This document shows, piece by piece, positions 26,028 to 34,526 of a DNA stretch of 64,000 nt (the stretch's first letter is position 1; every line of letters begins with the position of its first letter). The stretch is from Verrucomicrobiaceae bacterium (GTDB taxonomy: Bacteria; Verrucomicrobiota; Verrucomicrobiia; Verrucomicrobiales; Verrucomicrobiaceae). The notes under the pieces were generated by a model that was not told where the DNA came from, searched no databases, and saw nothing but the letters and a program-made list of their open reading frames with translations. The stretch is from contig JADJPM010000004.1 in the NCBI GenBank assembly GCA_016713245.1, forward strand, positions 248,001-312,000, given 5' to 3'. Both the position numbers and the translations under genes were made by a program.

Positions 26028-27386
26028 ATCAAAAACTTCATCACGATCCTCCTTCTCCTCAGCGCATCGCCACTTCTCGCGGCAGAGCCTGATCACGTCG
26101 CCATTCTGCTGCGTGAGGGGACGGAGAAGGCGCTCGCGAAGCCGCTGCGCACCTACGTTGCCGATGTCGAGGCTCGCTTTCCCGTGAAGCTGGCCGTAGT
26201 GGCTCGGGATTGGAAGACGCCCCAAGAGGTCCGTGCGGTCATCAAAGGCCTGCATGACACCCAGCGCATCTCGGGCGTCATCCTCGTCGGCGCGATGCCG
26301 ATGCATCGGTTCTTCATGCACGAGCATGCCAATCCGAATCCGGTTTATTATGAGGACTTCGACCTTCGGTTCGTGGACAAGAACAAGGACGGCGTGGACG
26401 ACGCCTACGAGGGCAAACCTCAGCTCAAGATCTGGGTCGCCAACATTCGTGCGAGCGAAAAGGAGCGAGATGACGATCTTCCCGGTTTGCGGCGTTTCTT
26501 TACCAAGACGCACGACTACTACACGGGCAAGGCTGTGCCGGAACTCCGCACGCTTTTTTTCAGCACCGATGTCAGCACGGAAGATTGGACGGGACCGGGC
26601 GATTGGTTCAAGCGGCGCGGTGGCACACGGTTCTCAGCGCCGGGGGATGTGACTTTGCTGACGGGCAAGGCATGCACGCATCAGGCCGCGCTGGAGGCCT
26701 TCAAGAAGCACAGCTACTCGCTCACATGCGTGGGCGTTCACTCGGACGAAACGGGTCACGCCTTGGCTGATGAGGATCTCATGGCGCATGAGATTGCCGA
26801 CTTTAAAACCGGATCGCTCATCACGATCAACCATGGCTGTTTCACTGCGAACTGGAACAAGACCGAACATGACAACAACGGGCCCAATTGCGGACTGAGT
26901 TGGGTTTTCGGCAAGCATCTTGGCCAGGCTGCCGTCGCGCAGGTTCGTAGTGGTGGCGTTGGGTTCGATGATCTCATTTACGAACGACTACGCGCCGGGG
27001 ACTATCTCGGAAAAGCCTATCTGCCCTGCAAGCAAGCGCATGAGATCGAAGCCCATCCCGGTGATCACGCTCCGGGTGACATCGTCTCAGGCATTCTCAT
27101 GATCGGGAACCCCTTCCTGGTGCTGAAACCCGTGAAACGAGAGGTCAACACGCGTCTAGTGATCAAAAAGGCAGTTTACGGTGATCTGGCTAACAACGCC
27201 GTGGTCAACGTGACGCAGAAGGTGGCGGACTGGATCGAGGAGTCGCTCACCGTTGAAGCCACCGCCGAAAACTTCGGCGATCCGGCGAATGGCATCGAAA
27301 AGCAATTGAAGGTCGATTACACCCTGGATGGCGTCGATGGAACGGTGACGGTCGAAGAAGGGCAACTCTTGAAGCTCGACAAGTGA
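26028..27386 (+). CDS. C25-like (gingipain/caspase-fold) exported protein lacking a standard start codon
   Basis: The frame encodes a good signal peptide (KNFITILLLLSASPLLAAE) followed by DHVAILLREGTEKALAKPL, but the position where ATG is expected reads ATC (26028-26030) and no ATG, GTG or TTG occurs upstream before a stop. The first canonical start is GTG at 26184, which would remove the signal. The body has GVILVGAMPMHRFF, KIWVANIRAS and a late VGVHSDETGH...TINHGCFTANW pair that could be a His/Cys dyad of the caspase-like C25 peptidases; I hold this only tentatively. Probably a gene with a mutated or non-standard start. Stop at 27386 precedes the SGNH hydrolase by 34 bases. Confidence 0.6.
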   Translation: MKNFITILLLLSASPLLAAEPDHVAILLREGTEKALAKPLRTYVADVEARFPVKLAVVARDWKTPQEVRAVIKGLHDTQRISGVILVGAMPMHRFFMHEHANPNPVYYEDFDLRFVDKNKDGVDDAYEGKPQLKIWVANIRASEKERDDDLPGLRRFFTKTHDYYTGKAVPELRTLFFSTDVSTEDWTGPGDWFKRRGGTRFSAPGDVTLLTGKACTHQAALEAFKKHSYSLTCVGVHSDETGHALADEDLMAHEIADFKTGSLITINHGCFTANWNKTEHDNNGPNCGLSWVFGKHLGQAAVAQVRSGGVGFDDLIYERLRAGDYLGKAYLPCKQAHEIEAHPGDHAPGDIVSGILMIGNPFLVLKPVKREVNTRLVIKKAVYGDLANNAVVNVTQKVADWIEESLTVEATAENFGDPANGIEKQLKVDYTLDGVDGTVTVEEGQLLKLDK

Positions 27387-27420
27387 CTGCGCTTCGCCAT
27401 CGACGACACGATTGTCTCCT

Positions 27421-28578
27421 ATGAAGAACATCACACCCTTTTGCCTCTCCATCTTCGCTTCCGTCTCGCTCTCCGCGATCACGGCAGTTCGAGCAGACTC
27501 ACCAGTAACGACTCCATCCATCAGACAGCGTGGCATTGTCTCCGAGGGAGATTGGAGCCGATTGGGTGCTGTCATGGCGAAGGTGCGTCGCGGTGAAGAG
27601 ATTTGCGTTGCGGCTATCGGTGGATCGATCACGGCAGGTGGCTTGCAGACGAAAGACCCGAAGAATCGCTACATCGCCCGTGTTGCGGATTGGTTCACGC
27701 AAACCTTCCCCAAGGCCAAGGTGCGATTTGTCAATGCGGGCATCGGCGGCACGAACTCGCTCTACGGAGCCATGCGGGTGCAACGAGATGTGCTGAGCAA
27801 GAAGCCTGACCTCGTTATTGTGGAGTATGCCGTGAACGACAATCACCCCGTGCCGATGTTCTGGGACAGCTACGAGGGCGTGCTGAGGCAGATCCTTCGC
27901 GAGCCGCAGCAGCCAGCCGTCGTGCCATTGTTCTTCATGCAGCGGAAGGGAGAAAACGCCCAGACAGCGCAGCAGATGCTCGGACGTCACTATGATCTGC
28001 CGATGGTGAGCTTTCGCGATGCTTGGTGGCCGGAGATTTACAGCGGACGTGCCAAGTGGGAAGTGATGTATGCCGATGTGGTGCATCCGAATGACACCGG
28101 GCACATCCTCGCCTCCGTGCTTTTGATTGCTCTGCTCAATGACGTGAATGCCAAGCCCAGCGCCACGGCGATCCGTGCGGACCTTCCCGCACCGATGATC
28201 TCGGATCTTTTTGCCCATTGTCGCTATGCGCAATACGCCGACCTGAAACCGACTCAAAACAGCGGCTGGACTCGATCCTCCGACGGCAACAAATGGGAAT
28301 GCCCGACAAAGACCGATGGAGCGATTGAGTTCGGTTTTTCCGGCAGGCTCCTCTTTGTGGGATACGACATCGAAAAGGAAGCCGAGCCCCTCACCACTTT
28401 CTCCATCGACGGAGGCAAAGCGCAGCCTTTGAAAAGCAGTCCCAACCGTTTGCCGCTCGCGGAGAGCTTGTCCCCAGGCGAGCACCGCGTGCGCATTGAG
28501 TTCGCAGGCAGTAAAGCCCCTCAAGAAGCCGCCAAGGTGCGCATCTGGGCAGTCGGTGCCGCCGGGGGGCTGGAGTAG
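27421..28578 (+). CDS. Exported SGNH/GDSL hydrolase
   Basis: 385 residues from the ATG at 27421; signal peptide KNITPFCLSIFASVSLSAITAVRA. SGNH blocks are readable: block I VAAIGGSITAGG (Ser nucleophile), block II-III NAGIGGTNSLYG, block III EYAVNDN (Asn), block V ADVVHPNDTGH (Asp and His). The C-terminal 110 residues form a second beta-rich domain (IEFGFSGRLLFVGYDIEKE, GEHRVRIEF), as in SGNH enzymes that deacetylate polysaccharides. Likely an esterase removing acetyl or similar groups from glycans in the periplasm. It follows the C25-like gene on the same strand and may be cotranscribed. Confidence 0.88.
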   Translation: MKNITPFCLSIFASVSLSAITAVRADSPVTTPSIRQRGIVSEGDWSRLGAVMAKVRRGEEICVAAIGGSITAGGLQTKDPKNRYIARVADWFTQTFPKAKVRFVNAGIGGTNSLYGAMRVQRDVLSKKPDLVIVEYAVNDNHPVPMFWDSYEGVLRQILREPQQPAVVPLFFMQRKGENAQTAQQMLGRHYDLPMVSFRDAWWPEIYSGRAKWEVMYADVVHPNDTGHILASVLLIALLNDVNAKPSATAIRADLPAPMISDLFAHCRYAQYADLKPTQNSGWTRSSDGNKWECPTKTDGAIEFGFSGRLLFVGYDIEKEAEPLTTFSIDGGKAQPLKSSPNRLPLAESLSPGEHRVRIEFAGSKAPQEAAKVRIWAVGAAGGLE

Positions 28579-28670
28579 AGTCGGTACCTGCAGCCATCTA
28601 CACGGAAAAAGTCGCCGCCTCGCAGCAGGAGTATGCGAAGACGATTACCTCACGCTGGTGACCCGGCGTG

Positions 28671-28695
28671 GTGCAGCCGTCCTGGTTGCTTCCGA
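28671..28695. repeat. Decayed GTGGTGCAGCCG hairpin
   Basis: GTGGTGCAGCCGTCCTGGTTGC at this place matches, with mismatches in the right arm, the perfect hairpin GCAGCCG-TCC-CGGCTGC at 33230-33246. It lies in the 142-bp convergent gap after the SGNH hydrolase. Probably a dead copy of a REP-like unit. Confidence 0.45.
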
Positions 28696-28720
28696 TGAGT
28701 CCAGAGGACTCAACCCCACT

Positions 28721-30118
28721 TCATGCAAACAGCTCCTTCACCACATTCCCATGCACATCGGTGAGGCGGAAGTCGCGACCGGACCAGCGGTAGGTGAGCT
28801 TTTTGTGGTCGAGGCCGAGCAGGTGCAGGATGGTGGCATGGAGGTCGTGAACATGCACGGGATCAGCGGCGACACCGAGGCCGAAGTCATCGGTGATGCC
28901 ATGAACGTGCCCGCCTTTCACCGCGCCGCCGGAGAGCCAGATGGTGAAGCCATCCACATGGTGATCGCGGCCAAAGACAGCCGGTTTGTCACTGCTACCC
29001 TGGTAGGTGGAGGTGCGGCCCATCTCACCGCCCCAGATGATGAGCGTGTCCTCCCAGAGGCCGCGTTCTTTGAGATCGGTGAGCAGCGCGGCGATGGGTT
29101 GATCAGCCTCGGCGCAGAGTTTCTCGTGATTTTTGATGAGAGAGGCATGGCTGTCCCAAGGCTGGCCGGTGCCGTGATAGCACTGGATGTAGCGCACGCC
29201 GCGCTCGGCGAGGCGACGTGCGAGCAGGAGGTTCTTGCCCACGGGCGTGTCGCCATAGGCGCTGCGGCTGGCCTCGGTTTCGTCTTTGAGATCAAAGGCG
29301 TCCGTGGCCGCGCTTTGCATGCGAAAGGCCAGCTCCATCGAGTGAATGCGTGAGTCGAGGCGCTCGTCGCCAGGATGATCGAGAAGATGGTGACGATTCA
29401 AAAACTGCGTGAGGGCGAGTTGCGCACGCTGGTTGCCAGGGCCGATGTCGTGGCGCGTGAGGTCGGGGATGAGTTTGCCTTTGGTCTGCGTCTCGATGTG
29501 CGTGCCCTGGTAGAGGCCGGGGAGGAAGGAACTGGTCCAGTTCTTCGACTGCGCTGTGGGCAGGCCCGAGGGCATGAGCACGATATAACCCGGCAAGTCC
29601 GCGCTCTCCGAACCGAGGCCGTAAGTGACCCAGGAGCCGATGGATGGCCGCTCCAGCACGGTGTGGCCGCAGTTCATCATGAGCAGGCCTGGCGAGTGAT
29701 TCGCGATGTCGCTGACCATGGAACGAATGACGCAGAGACTGTCCGCGTGCTTTGCCACATGCGGGAACAGCTCACTGATTTCCAATCCTGACTGTCCGTG
29801 CTTCTTAAAGGCGAAGGGCGAGGCAAAGATGTTCCCCACGCGTGCTTTCTGCACCGGCTGGAGCTTCTCTTTCACGGAGTCCGGCAGAGGTTTGCCATCC
29901 AGCTTTGTGAGTTGCGGCTTCGGATCAAAGGTATCGATCTGCGACGGCCCGCCATTCATGAAGAGATGGATCACCCGCTTCACCTTCGGCGGAAAATGCG
30001 GCTGCCGTGGCGCGAGCGGATTCGGATCATCCTTGTCCGCAGCGTGGAGAAAGTCGGCTGCGGCGAGCGCTCCGAGGCCAAAGCCGGTGCGCTGGAGAAA
30101 GTGGCGGCGTGCGATCAT
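28721..30118 (-). CDS. DUF1501 family exported protein (Tat signal)
   Basis: 465 residues beginning MIARRHFLQRTGFGLGALAA, a twin-arginine signal. Core motifs match DUF1501: RVIHLFMNGGPSQIDTFDPKP, NCGHTVLERPSIGSW, LARRLAERGVRYIQCYHG, IIWGGEMGRTSTYQ and DLHATILHLLGLDHKKL. The family has an alkaline phosphatase-like fold and an unknown substrate. The partner DUF1549/DUF1553 gene lies upstream on the same strand (30890-33178), but two plus-strand ORFs sit between them, so cotranscription would have to pass through antisense DNA. Confidence 0.9.
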   Translation of the reverse strand: MIARRHFLQRTGFGLGALAAADFLHAADKDDPNPLAPRQPHFPPKVKRVIHLFMNGGPSQIDTFDPKPQLTKLDGKPLPDSVKEKLQPVQKARVGNIFASPFAFKKHGQSGLEISELFPHVAKHADSLCVIRSMVSDIANHSPGLLMMNCGHTVLERPSIGSWVTYGLGSESADLPGYIVLMPSGLPTAQSKNWTSSFLPGLYQGTHIETQTKGKLIPDLTRHDIGPGNQRAQLALTQFLNRHHLLDHPGDERLDSRIHSMELAFRMQSAATDAFDLKDETEASRSAYGDTPVGKNLLLARRLAERGVRYIQCYHGTGQPWDSHASLIKNHEKLCAEADQPIAALLTDLKERGLWEDTLIIWGGEMGRTSTYQGSSDKPAVFGRDHHVDGFTIWLSGGAVKGGHVHGITDDFGLGVAADPVHVHDLHATILHLLGLDHKKLTYRWSGRDFRLTDVHGNVVKELFA

Positions 30119-30174
30119 GGGGGAGTCAGATTTGGGATTGAAGAAACGGAAAAGGGCGGGCAAACTGGGGCATC

Positions 30175-30402
30175 ATGAACACCGACGAACCCCAACCCAT
30201 CAGCGTGGAGGACGCGCAAAGGATATGGACCTTGCAGAAGCAGAAAGCGCCGCTTTCGGAGCAGGACGTAAAACTCCTCGAACAAGCAGCCGAGTGGCAA
30301 ATGTGGGTAAGCCACGGGATTCGGTTACAGAATGGGAAGAAAGAGTCCAAGCTCAGTTCGACGCCCTTAAAAGATTTGCGTCGAGTCGCGGCTGTTCTCT
30401 GA
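30175..30402 (+). CDS. Small protein overlapping the polyvalent-type kinase gene
   Basis: 75 codons: MNTDEPQPISVEDAQRIWTL, then KAPLSEQDVKLLEQAAEWQMW and a poorer tail. The first 45 residues look genuinely coding; the tail overlaps the kinase gene in another frame. Either this is a small upstream protein coupled to the kinase, or the two are one gene separated by a frameshift near 30300, since EQAAEWQMW could continue naturally into the kinase frame (EWEERVQAQFDALKRFA). Divergent from the DUF1501 gene, 56 bases away. Confidence 0.5.
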   Translation: MNTDEPQPISVEDAQRIWTLQKQKAPLSEQDVKLLEQAAEWQMWVSHGIRLQNGKKESKLSSTPLKDLRRVAAVL

Positions 30403-30893
30403 AGGATAAGCAACTTCCGCCTCGGTCTTGGGGTAAGTCTGGTCGTGAGCATGAGGTTTTTCATGCTCCTGGAGCGAAGCGTTTCTGGAAGTCCACTTTT
30501 CCAGGAGAGTCTGGCTTTGGGCAATTTGGTTACTACACGCCAGCGGGATACTTGAGGCGGCTGCGGTTGAGCAATCTCATCTTTGGCGATGACGTGGAGT
30601 TTGAGGGGATTTGGACGCGGGAGGGTGGGCTGAGCATAGTTACCTCTCAAAAATACATTCAGGCTCATCCCGTTCGCTTCATCCCCACGGCGGAAGAAAT
30701 CACGGGCTACCTGAACAGTCTCGGCTTCACGCACAACGACTCGCTCATGCTCTGGGAGCGGGACGATGGCGTGCAACTGGCTGACACCCATGACCGCAAT
30801 TTCATCCGCGCTCCCGACGAGGCGATCATCGCCATCGACGTGCAGCCTCGCTTGCTTCCCGGGCATGAGTTTGACGCGGTCAGGCATGGCTAG
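30303..30893 (+). CDS. Kinase-like protein of the type found in polyvalent proteins
   Basis: 196 residues from a GTG. The pattern EHEVFHAPGAKRFWKSTFPG, FGQFGYYTPAGYLRRLRLSN, LIFGDDVEFEGIW, IVTSQKYI and DTHDRNFI...AIIAIDVQP matches the Ser/Thr/Tyr kinase-like domain described in phage and plasmid polyvalent proteins: a Lys-bearing first sheet, a catalytic-loop-like DTHDRN and an Asp after it. Those domains normally sit inside very large mobile-element proteins; here it is a single gene. The stop is shared with the opposite gene: both end in the palindrome CTAG at 30890-30893. Confidence 0.6.
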   Translation: MGKPRDSVTEWEERVQAQFDALKRFASSRGCSLKDKQLPPRSWGKSGREHEVFHAPGAKRFWKSTFPGESGFGQFGYYTPAGYLRRLRLSNLIFGDDVEFEGIWTREGGLSIVTSQKYIQAHPVRFIPTAEEITGYLNSLGFTHNDSLMLWERDDGVQLADTHDRNFIRAPDEAIIAIDVQPRLLPGHEFDAVRHG

Positions 30894-33178
30894 TCCAGGT
30901 AAAGCGCCTCGTTCGAGGTCAGCAGCGACTGCGCGATGAGCGGCCACGGGTCTTGCTTTCGCTTTTCCATCAGGGCGAGGAAGGGGATCATGCGCTCCTG
31001 CTCCTTCGGCGTGGCATCACGGCGGTGGACGCGCTGAAAGAGCGCATTCACGCGGTCAGCGGGGCTCATGCCTTCGCTGAGTTGCAAGCTCTCGGCCAGG
31101 GCCTTCGCCTTGGCGATGAGGAAGGGCGAATTCAGCGCAAAGAGCGACTGCTGCGGCACGATGTTGTCGGTCCGGCGGTCCGCTGTGGCACTCGTGGAGG
31201 GGAAGTCGAAGGCTCGCAGCGTGGGGTCGGTGTTGATGCGATTGATGAGGCCGTAAATGCTGCGGCGTGGATTGCTCTCCACGTCCCACATCGGCTTCGG
31301 GTGACCTTTGAGCCGAGGATCGAGCGTGCCGCTCAGAGCGAGCAGCGTGTCGCGGATCTGCTCGATGCTCAGACGCTTCGCATGGGCCCGCCAGAGCCAT
31401 TCGTTCGTCGGATCACGCTCCGCCATCTCCGCACGCACGGCGCTACTCTGCTGGTAGGTGCGACTGCTCACGATGGTGCGCACGAGGTGCTTCAATGACC
31501 ATCCATGCGCCATGAAATCCGCCGCCAGCCAGTCCAGCAGCTCCGGGTGCGTGGGCGCGGCACCTTGCAGGCCAAAATCGCTCGGTGTGTCCACCAAGTA
31601 GCTGCCCATGAGGAAACCCCACACGCGGTTCACCATCACGCGGGCTGTGAGCGGATTGTCCTTGCTGGAAATCTTCTCCGCCAGGGCCAGCCGGCCGCTG
31701 TTTGTCTCGGGAAACGGCGACTGCTGCGGATCCAGCAGCTTCAGAAAACGTCTCGGCACCGCACCGCCGCGAGTATCTGCCTCGCCGCGAAGAAAGATCT
31801 TTGGCGTGATCGGTTTTTCACTTTCCGTCACGATGATCGCACGGCTGCCCGCTCCATCGTGAAAGGTGATCAGCTCGCACATGTCACTTTGCAGGATGAT
31901 CTGCCACTGCGGCCTCTTCCCACCGCCTATCATCTTCCCGCTCTTTTTGGCCGCCTCGACCTTCGCCAGGATCACCTCGCGCTTCTTTTGGTAATCCTCA
32001 CGCAACTCGGCGCTCGGCTCATAACCATCGATCACCGGAAACTTGCCAAAATCCGAGTGCTTCACGCGGTCGATGGAGCCAAACACGCCGTAGAGCGAGT
32101 AATAGTCCGCCGTCGGCACCGGCTCGAACTTGTGATCGTGGCAGCGAGCGCAGGCCACCGTGAGGCCGAGGAAGCCACGAGTCGTCGTGTCGATCACATC
32201 ATCCACAAAGTCATGCGGAGCCTGCGTGAACGGCGTCACCGCGATGAAGCCCAGCGCGGCCTGCTCCGGCGCACGATCCTTGAAGCCCATCAAATCCGCC
32301 GCCAGCTGCTCTTTGATGAACACATCATACGGCTTGTCCTTGTTGAACGACTCGATGACGTAGTCACGAAACGTGAACGCAAATGGGTAATAGGTCTCCG
32401 TGCGTGCGGCGGGCACCGTCACATTCGCCGTGTCCGCATACCGCGCCACATCCAGCCACATTCGGGCAAAATGCTCGCCAAAATGCGGTGACTCGATCAA
32501 CCGCTCGATCTCCGCCGTCATCTCCGTCCGTGCTTCCTTCGGTGGTGGCAGCCCCGTGAGGTCGTAGGCCAGTCGGCGCTGCAAAACGGCCACCTCGGCC
32601 TGTTTTGATGGCTCCAGGTCTTTCTCCTTCATTTTTGCGACGACGAAGCGATCCACCGGATGCGCATCCCAGGCGGCATCGCCTGATTTAGGCGGCTCCA
32701 CGACCTTCACCGGTTGAAAAGCCCAGTGCGTCTTCGCTTTCTCAAACAGGATGTCTTGATCACCGAGCTTCGAGAAAGCCGTCTCGCCCATGTCCTGCTT
32801 CGGCCCAGGTGCGCCCATTTTCACCCACTGCTCCAGCAGCGACACCACCTCCGCATCCAATTGGTATTTCGGCGGCATCTGCATGTCCTCGTCGGCATAG
32901 CGGATGGCCTTGATGAAGAGCGATCCCTCCACATCGCCGGGCACGATGGTCTGCCCGCTGTCGCCGCCATCCAACCAGCCCGACTGCCGATCCAGCAACA
33001 AGCCGCCCTTTTTCTCGCCTTCCGCCTCGCTGTGACATTTGTAGCAGTGCTGCACCAGGAGCGGCCGGATCATCGATTCAAAAGATGCCGTCCCCCGCGC
33101 CTCCGCCTCTTTCGGAGCCGCTGTGAGCGGATCAGTGAGGGCGATGGAAAGGAGCAACGATTGGAAAACGACTTTCAT
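30890..33178 (-). CDS. PSCyt1-DUF1549-DUF1553 exported protein
   Basis: 762 residues; signal MKVVFQSLLLSIALTDPLTAA. A Planctomycete cytochrome c motif, CYKCHSEAEG, opens the PSCyt1 domain (about residues 30-130; QMPPKYQLDAEVVSLLEQW). DUF1549 follows (VDRFVVAKMKEKDLEP, RRLAYDLTGLPPP, HFARMWLDVARYADT and CARCHDHKFEPV). DUF1553 forms the C-terminus (NPLTARVMVNRVWGFLMG, FGLQGAAPTHPELLDWLA, VPQQSLFALNSPF). This is the standard stand-alone architecture, unlike the hydrolase fusion at 16399. The DUF1501 partner lies downstream. Heme attachment by CXXCH implies an extracytoplasmic, possibly redox-linked role; the substrate is unknown. Confidence 0.92.
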   Translation of the reverse strand: MKVVFQSLLLSIALTDPLTAAPKEAEARGTASFESMIRPLLVQHCYKCHSEAEGEKKGGLLLDRQSGWLDGGDSGQTIVPGDVEGSLFIKAIRYADEDMQMPPKYQLDAEVVSLLEQWVKMGAPGPKQDMGETAFSKLGDQDILFEKAKTHWAFQPVKVVEPPKSGDAAWDAHPVDRFVVAKMKEKDLEPSKQAEVAVLQRRLAYDLTGLPPPKEARTEMTAEIERLIESPHFGEHFARMWLDVARYADTANVTVPAARTETYYPFAFTFRDYVIESFNKDKPYDVFIKEQLAADLMGFKDRAPEQAALGFIAVTPFTQAPHDFVDDVIDTTTRGFLGLTVACARCHDHKFEPVPTADYYSLYGVFGSIDRVKHSDFGKFPVIDGYEPSAELREDYQKKREVILAKVEAAKKSGKMIGGGKRPQWQIILQSDMCELITFHDGAGSRAIIVTESEKPITPKIFLRGEADTRGGAVPRRFLKLLDPQQSPFPETNSGRLALAEKISSKDNPLTARVMVNRVWGFLMGSYLVDTPSDFGLQGAAPTHPELLDWLAADFMAHGWSLKHLVRTIVSSRTYQQSSAVRAEMAERDPTNEWLWRAHAKRLSIEQIRDTLLALSGTLDPRLKGHPKPMWDVESNPRRSIYGLINRINTDPTLRAFDFPSTSATADRRTDNIVPQQSLFALNSPFLIAKAKALAESLQLSEGMSPADRVNALFQRVHRRDATPKEQERMIPFLALMEKRKQDPWPLIAQSLLTSNEALYLD

Positions 33179-33224
33179 GTTCAGCCGTGGAACGCAGACC
33201 GCTTTGCGTGCTTTCACTCGAAGT

Positions 33225-33287
33225 GTGGTGCAGCCGTCCCGGCTGCTACTACTTCGGTTTTGCCTCTCGACGGAGCGAGATGGCTAC
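33225..33287. repeat. Twin-hairpin element GTGGTGCAGCCG family
   Basis: Hairpin GCAGCCG-TCC-CGGCTGC (33230-33246), a spacer, then TCTCG-ACGGAG-CGAGA (33265-33280) and CTAC at 33284-33287. It fills the gap between two minus-strand genes and overlaps the stop codon of the BNR protein. A decayed relative is at 28671. Confidence 0.6.
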
Positions 33288-34459
33288 TTGGCTTCGCGGG
33301 TTCGGAGCGGGCTGTCAGGCATTTGCACTGCATCCACATCGCTCAGTTTCACCTTCAGCAGTTCGACACTTTGTTTGCCGCCAGCGAAGGCGATGAACAA
33401 ACTGTCGCCGTGCTCGATGACGTGCGGGTAGTCGATGTGCCGGCCGCCGACGAGGTAGAGCATCTTGGTGAAGACGAGGCCGTTATCGCTGATGGATAGC
33501 GTGAGTGGATCGCGCTTCTTCGGGTTGGGATTCGAGATGAGCACGTAGCGGCCATCGCGGAGGCGGAGGCCGCTGATTTTCGAGGTGGCGTCGGGGAAGT
33601 TGGTCTTCTGCGGCGTGCTCCAGGTGCGGCCGTCGTCTTTGGAGAAGGCCCGGTAGAGGAAGCCGCTGCGGCGGTTGTCTCGGAAGACGGCGGCAAGCGT
33701 TTGATCCGATAGAATCCACCAATCAGGCTCTTCGGCCTTCAGCTCGGAGGCGCTGCCGAGCACGGGGAAGGACTGCCACTCGCTGAGCGACTTCACGCCG
33801 CCGACGAGGAAGTGAACGCCGCTCGTTTTGTAGTCGTGCTGGCGGCGCGACATCATCCAGTCGCCCGTGCGCAGCTTCATTGGCGGGAAGTTGTTGATCG
33901 TGTCGTCAAAGACCACTCCTGCATCACGCCACTCGCCAGAGGCCTTGTCGAAGCGGAAGGCACGCAATTCGAGGCTGGGACCGAAAAAGCCCGCCGCTTC
34001 GTCCAGCGAGGCCAGCGCGAGCAGTTCGCCATCTCGCTGCCAAAAGCCGCGTGAGATCCAACGCATGCCCTTTTCCGTGCGAGTGCCATAATGCGGCGAA
34101 TCGGGACCCGAGTTCGGCGGAATAGGCGTCAGGAACTTCGGTGCGCTCCATATCAAGCCATCGGCACTCGTCCCAAACTTCACCCGCTGACCCACACGGT
34201 CCTCGATGCCCGGTCCATCGCTCCACATCGCCCAAAACTGCCCGTCGTGATGCGCAAGGTAGTTGTGCTGGTTCACACCTTTGGCGGCATGCACATCGTT
34301 GATGATGACATGCTTACTGGGCACGCGCGGCAGTGAAGCGAATTCGATTTCCTGCGTGTTTTCCGGCACCCAAGGTCCCGAGAGCTTGATGGGCGAACTG
34401 CGACTCGGTGAATCTGCCAGTGCAGACGCAGCGAGGAGCACGAGGAAGACGGCTTTCAT
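33284..34459 (-). CDS. Exported BNR/sialidase-like propeller protein
   Basis: 391 residues, signal MKAVFLVLLAASALA. Beta-propeller repeats of the sialidase superfamily: FGTSADGLIWSAPKF, SKDDGRTWSTPQKT and SISDNGLVFTKMLY, the middle one a canonical Asp box (SxDxGxTW). Conserved HNYLAHHDGQFWAMWSDGP and RRQHDYKTSGVHF occur in PVC members annotated as exo-alpha-sialidase or as hypothetical. The full sialidase triad (three Arg, Tyr/Glu) cannot be verified by eye. It groups with a second propeller and a DapA/NanA-type aldolase on the same strand, which would fit acidic sugar use. A REP pair (34464-34525) separates the two propeller genes. Confidence 0.78.
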   Translation of the reverse strand: MKAVFLVLLAASALADSPSRSSPIKLSGPWVPENTQEIEFASLPRVPSKHVIINDVHAAKGVNQHNYLAHHDGQFWAMWSDGPGIEDRVGQRVKFGTSADGLIWSAPKFLTPIPPNSGPDSPHYGTRTEKGMRWISRGFWQRDGELLALASLDEAAGFFGPSLELRAFRFDKASGEWRDAGVVFDDTINNFPPMKLRTGDWMMSRRQHDYKTSGVHFLVGGVKSLSEWQSFPVLGSASELKAEEPDWWILSDQTLAAVFRDNRRSGFLYRAFSKDDGRTWSTPQKTNFPDATSKISGLRLRDGRYVLISNPNPKKRDPLTLSISDNGLVFTKMLYLVGGRHIDYPHVIEHGDSLFIAFAGGKQSVELLKVKLSDVDAVQMPDSPLRTREAK

Positions 34460-34463
34460 GATG

Positions 34464-34525
34464 GTAGATTCGATTGGCAATCGAATCATCTGGGTGGTTC
34501 GGATTCGAGTGCCACTCGAATCTAC
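34464..34525. repeat. GTAG...CTAC twin-hairpin REP element
   Basis: 62 bp: GTAG, hairpin GATTCGATTG/CAATCGAATC (34467-34487), 14-base spacer, hairpin GATTCGAGTG/CACTCGAATC (34502-34522), CTAC. Same design as the elements flanking the RAYT gene at 53 kb. It lies between the two BNR genes, 5 bases from the first start codon. Confidence 0.85.
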
Positions 34526-34526
34526 G

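Noticed and set aside
34464..34525. Rho-independent terminator between the BNR genes
   Set aside because: The hairpins lack a T-run and match the dispersed REP element exactly in design.
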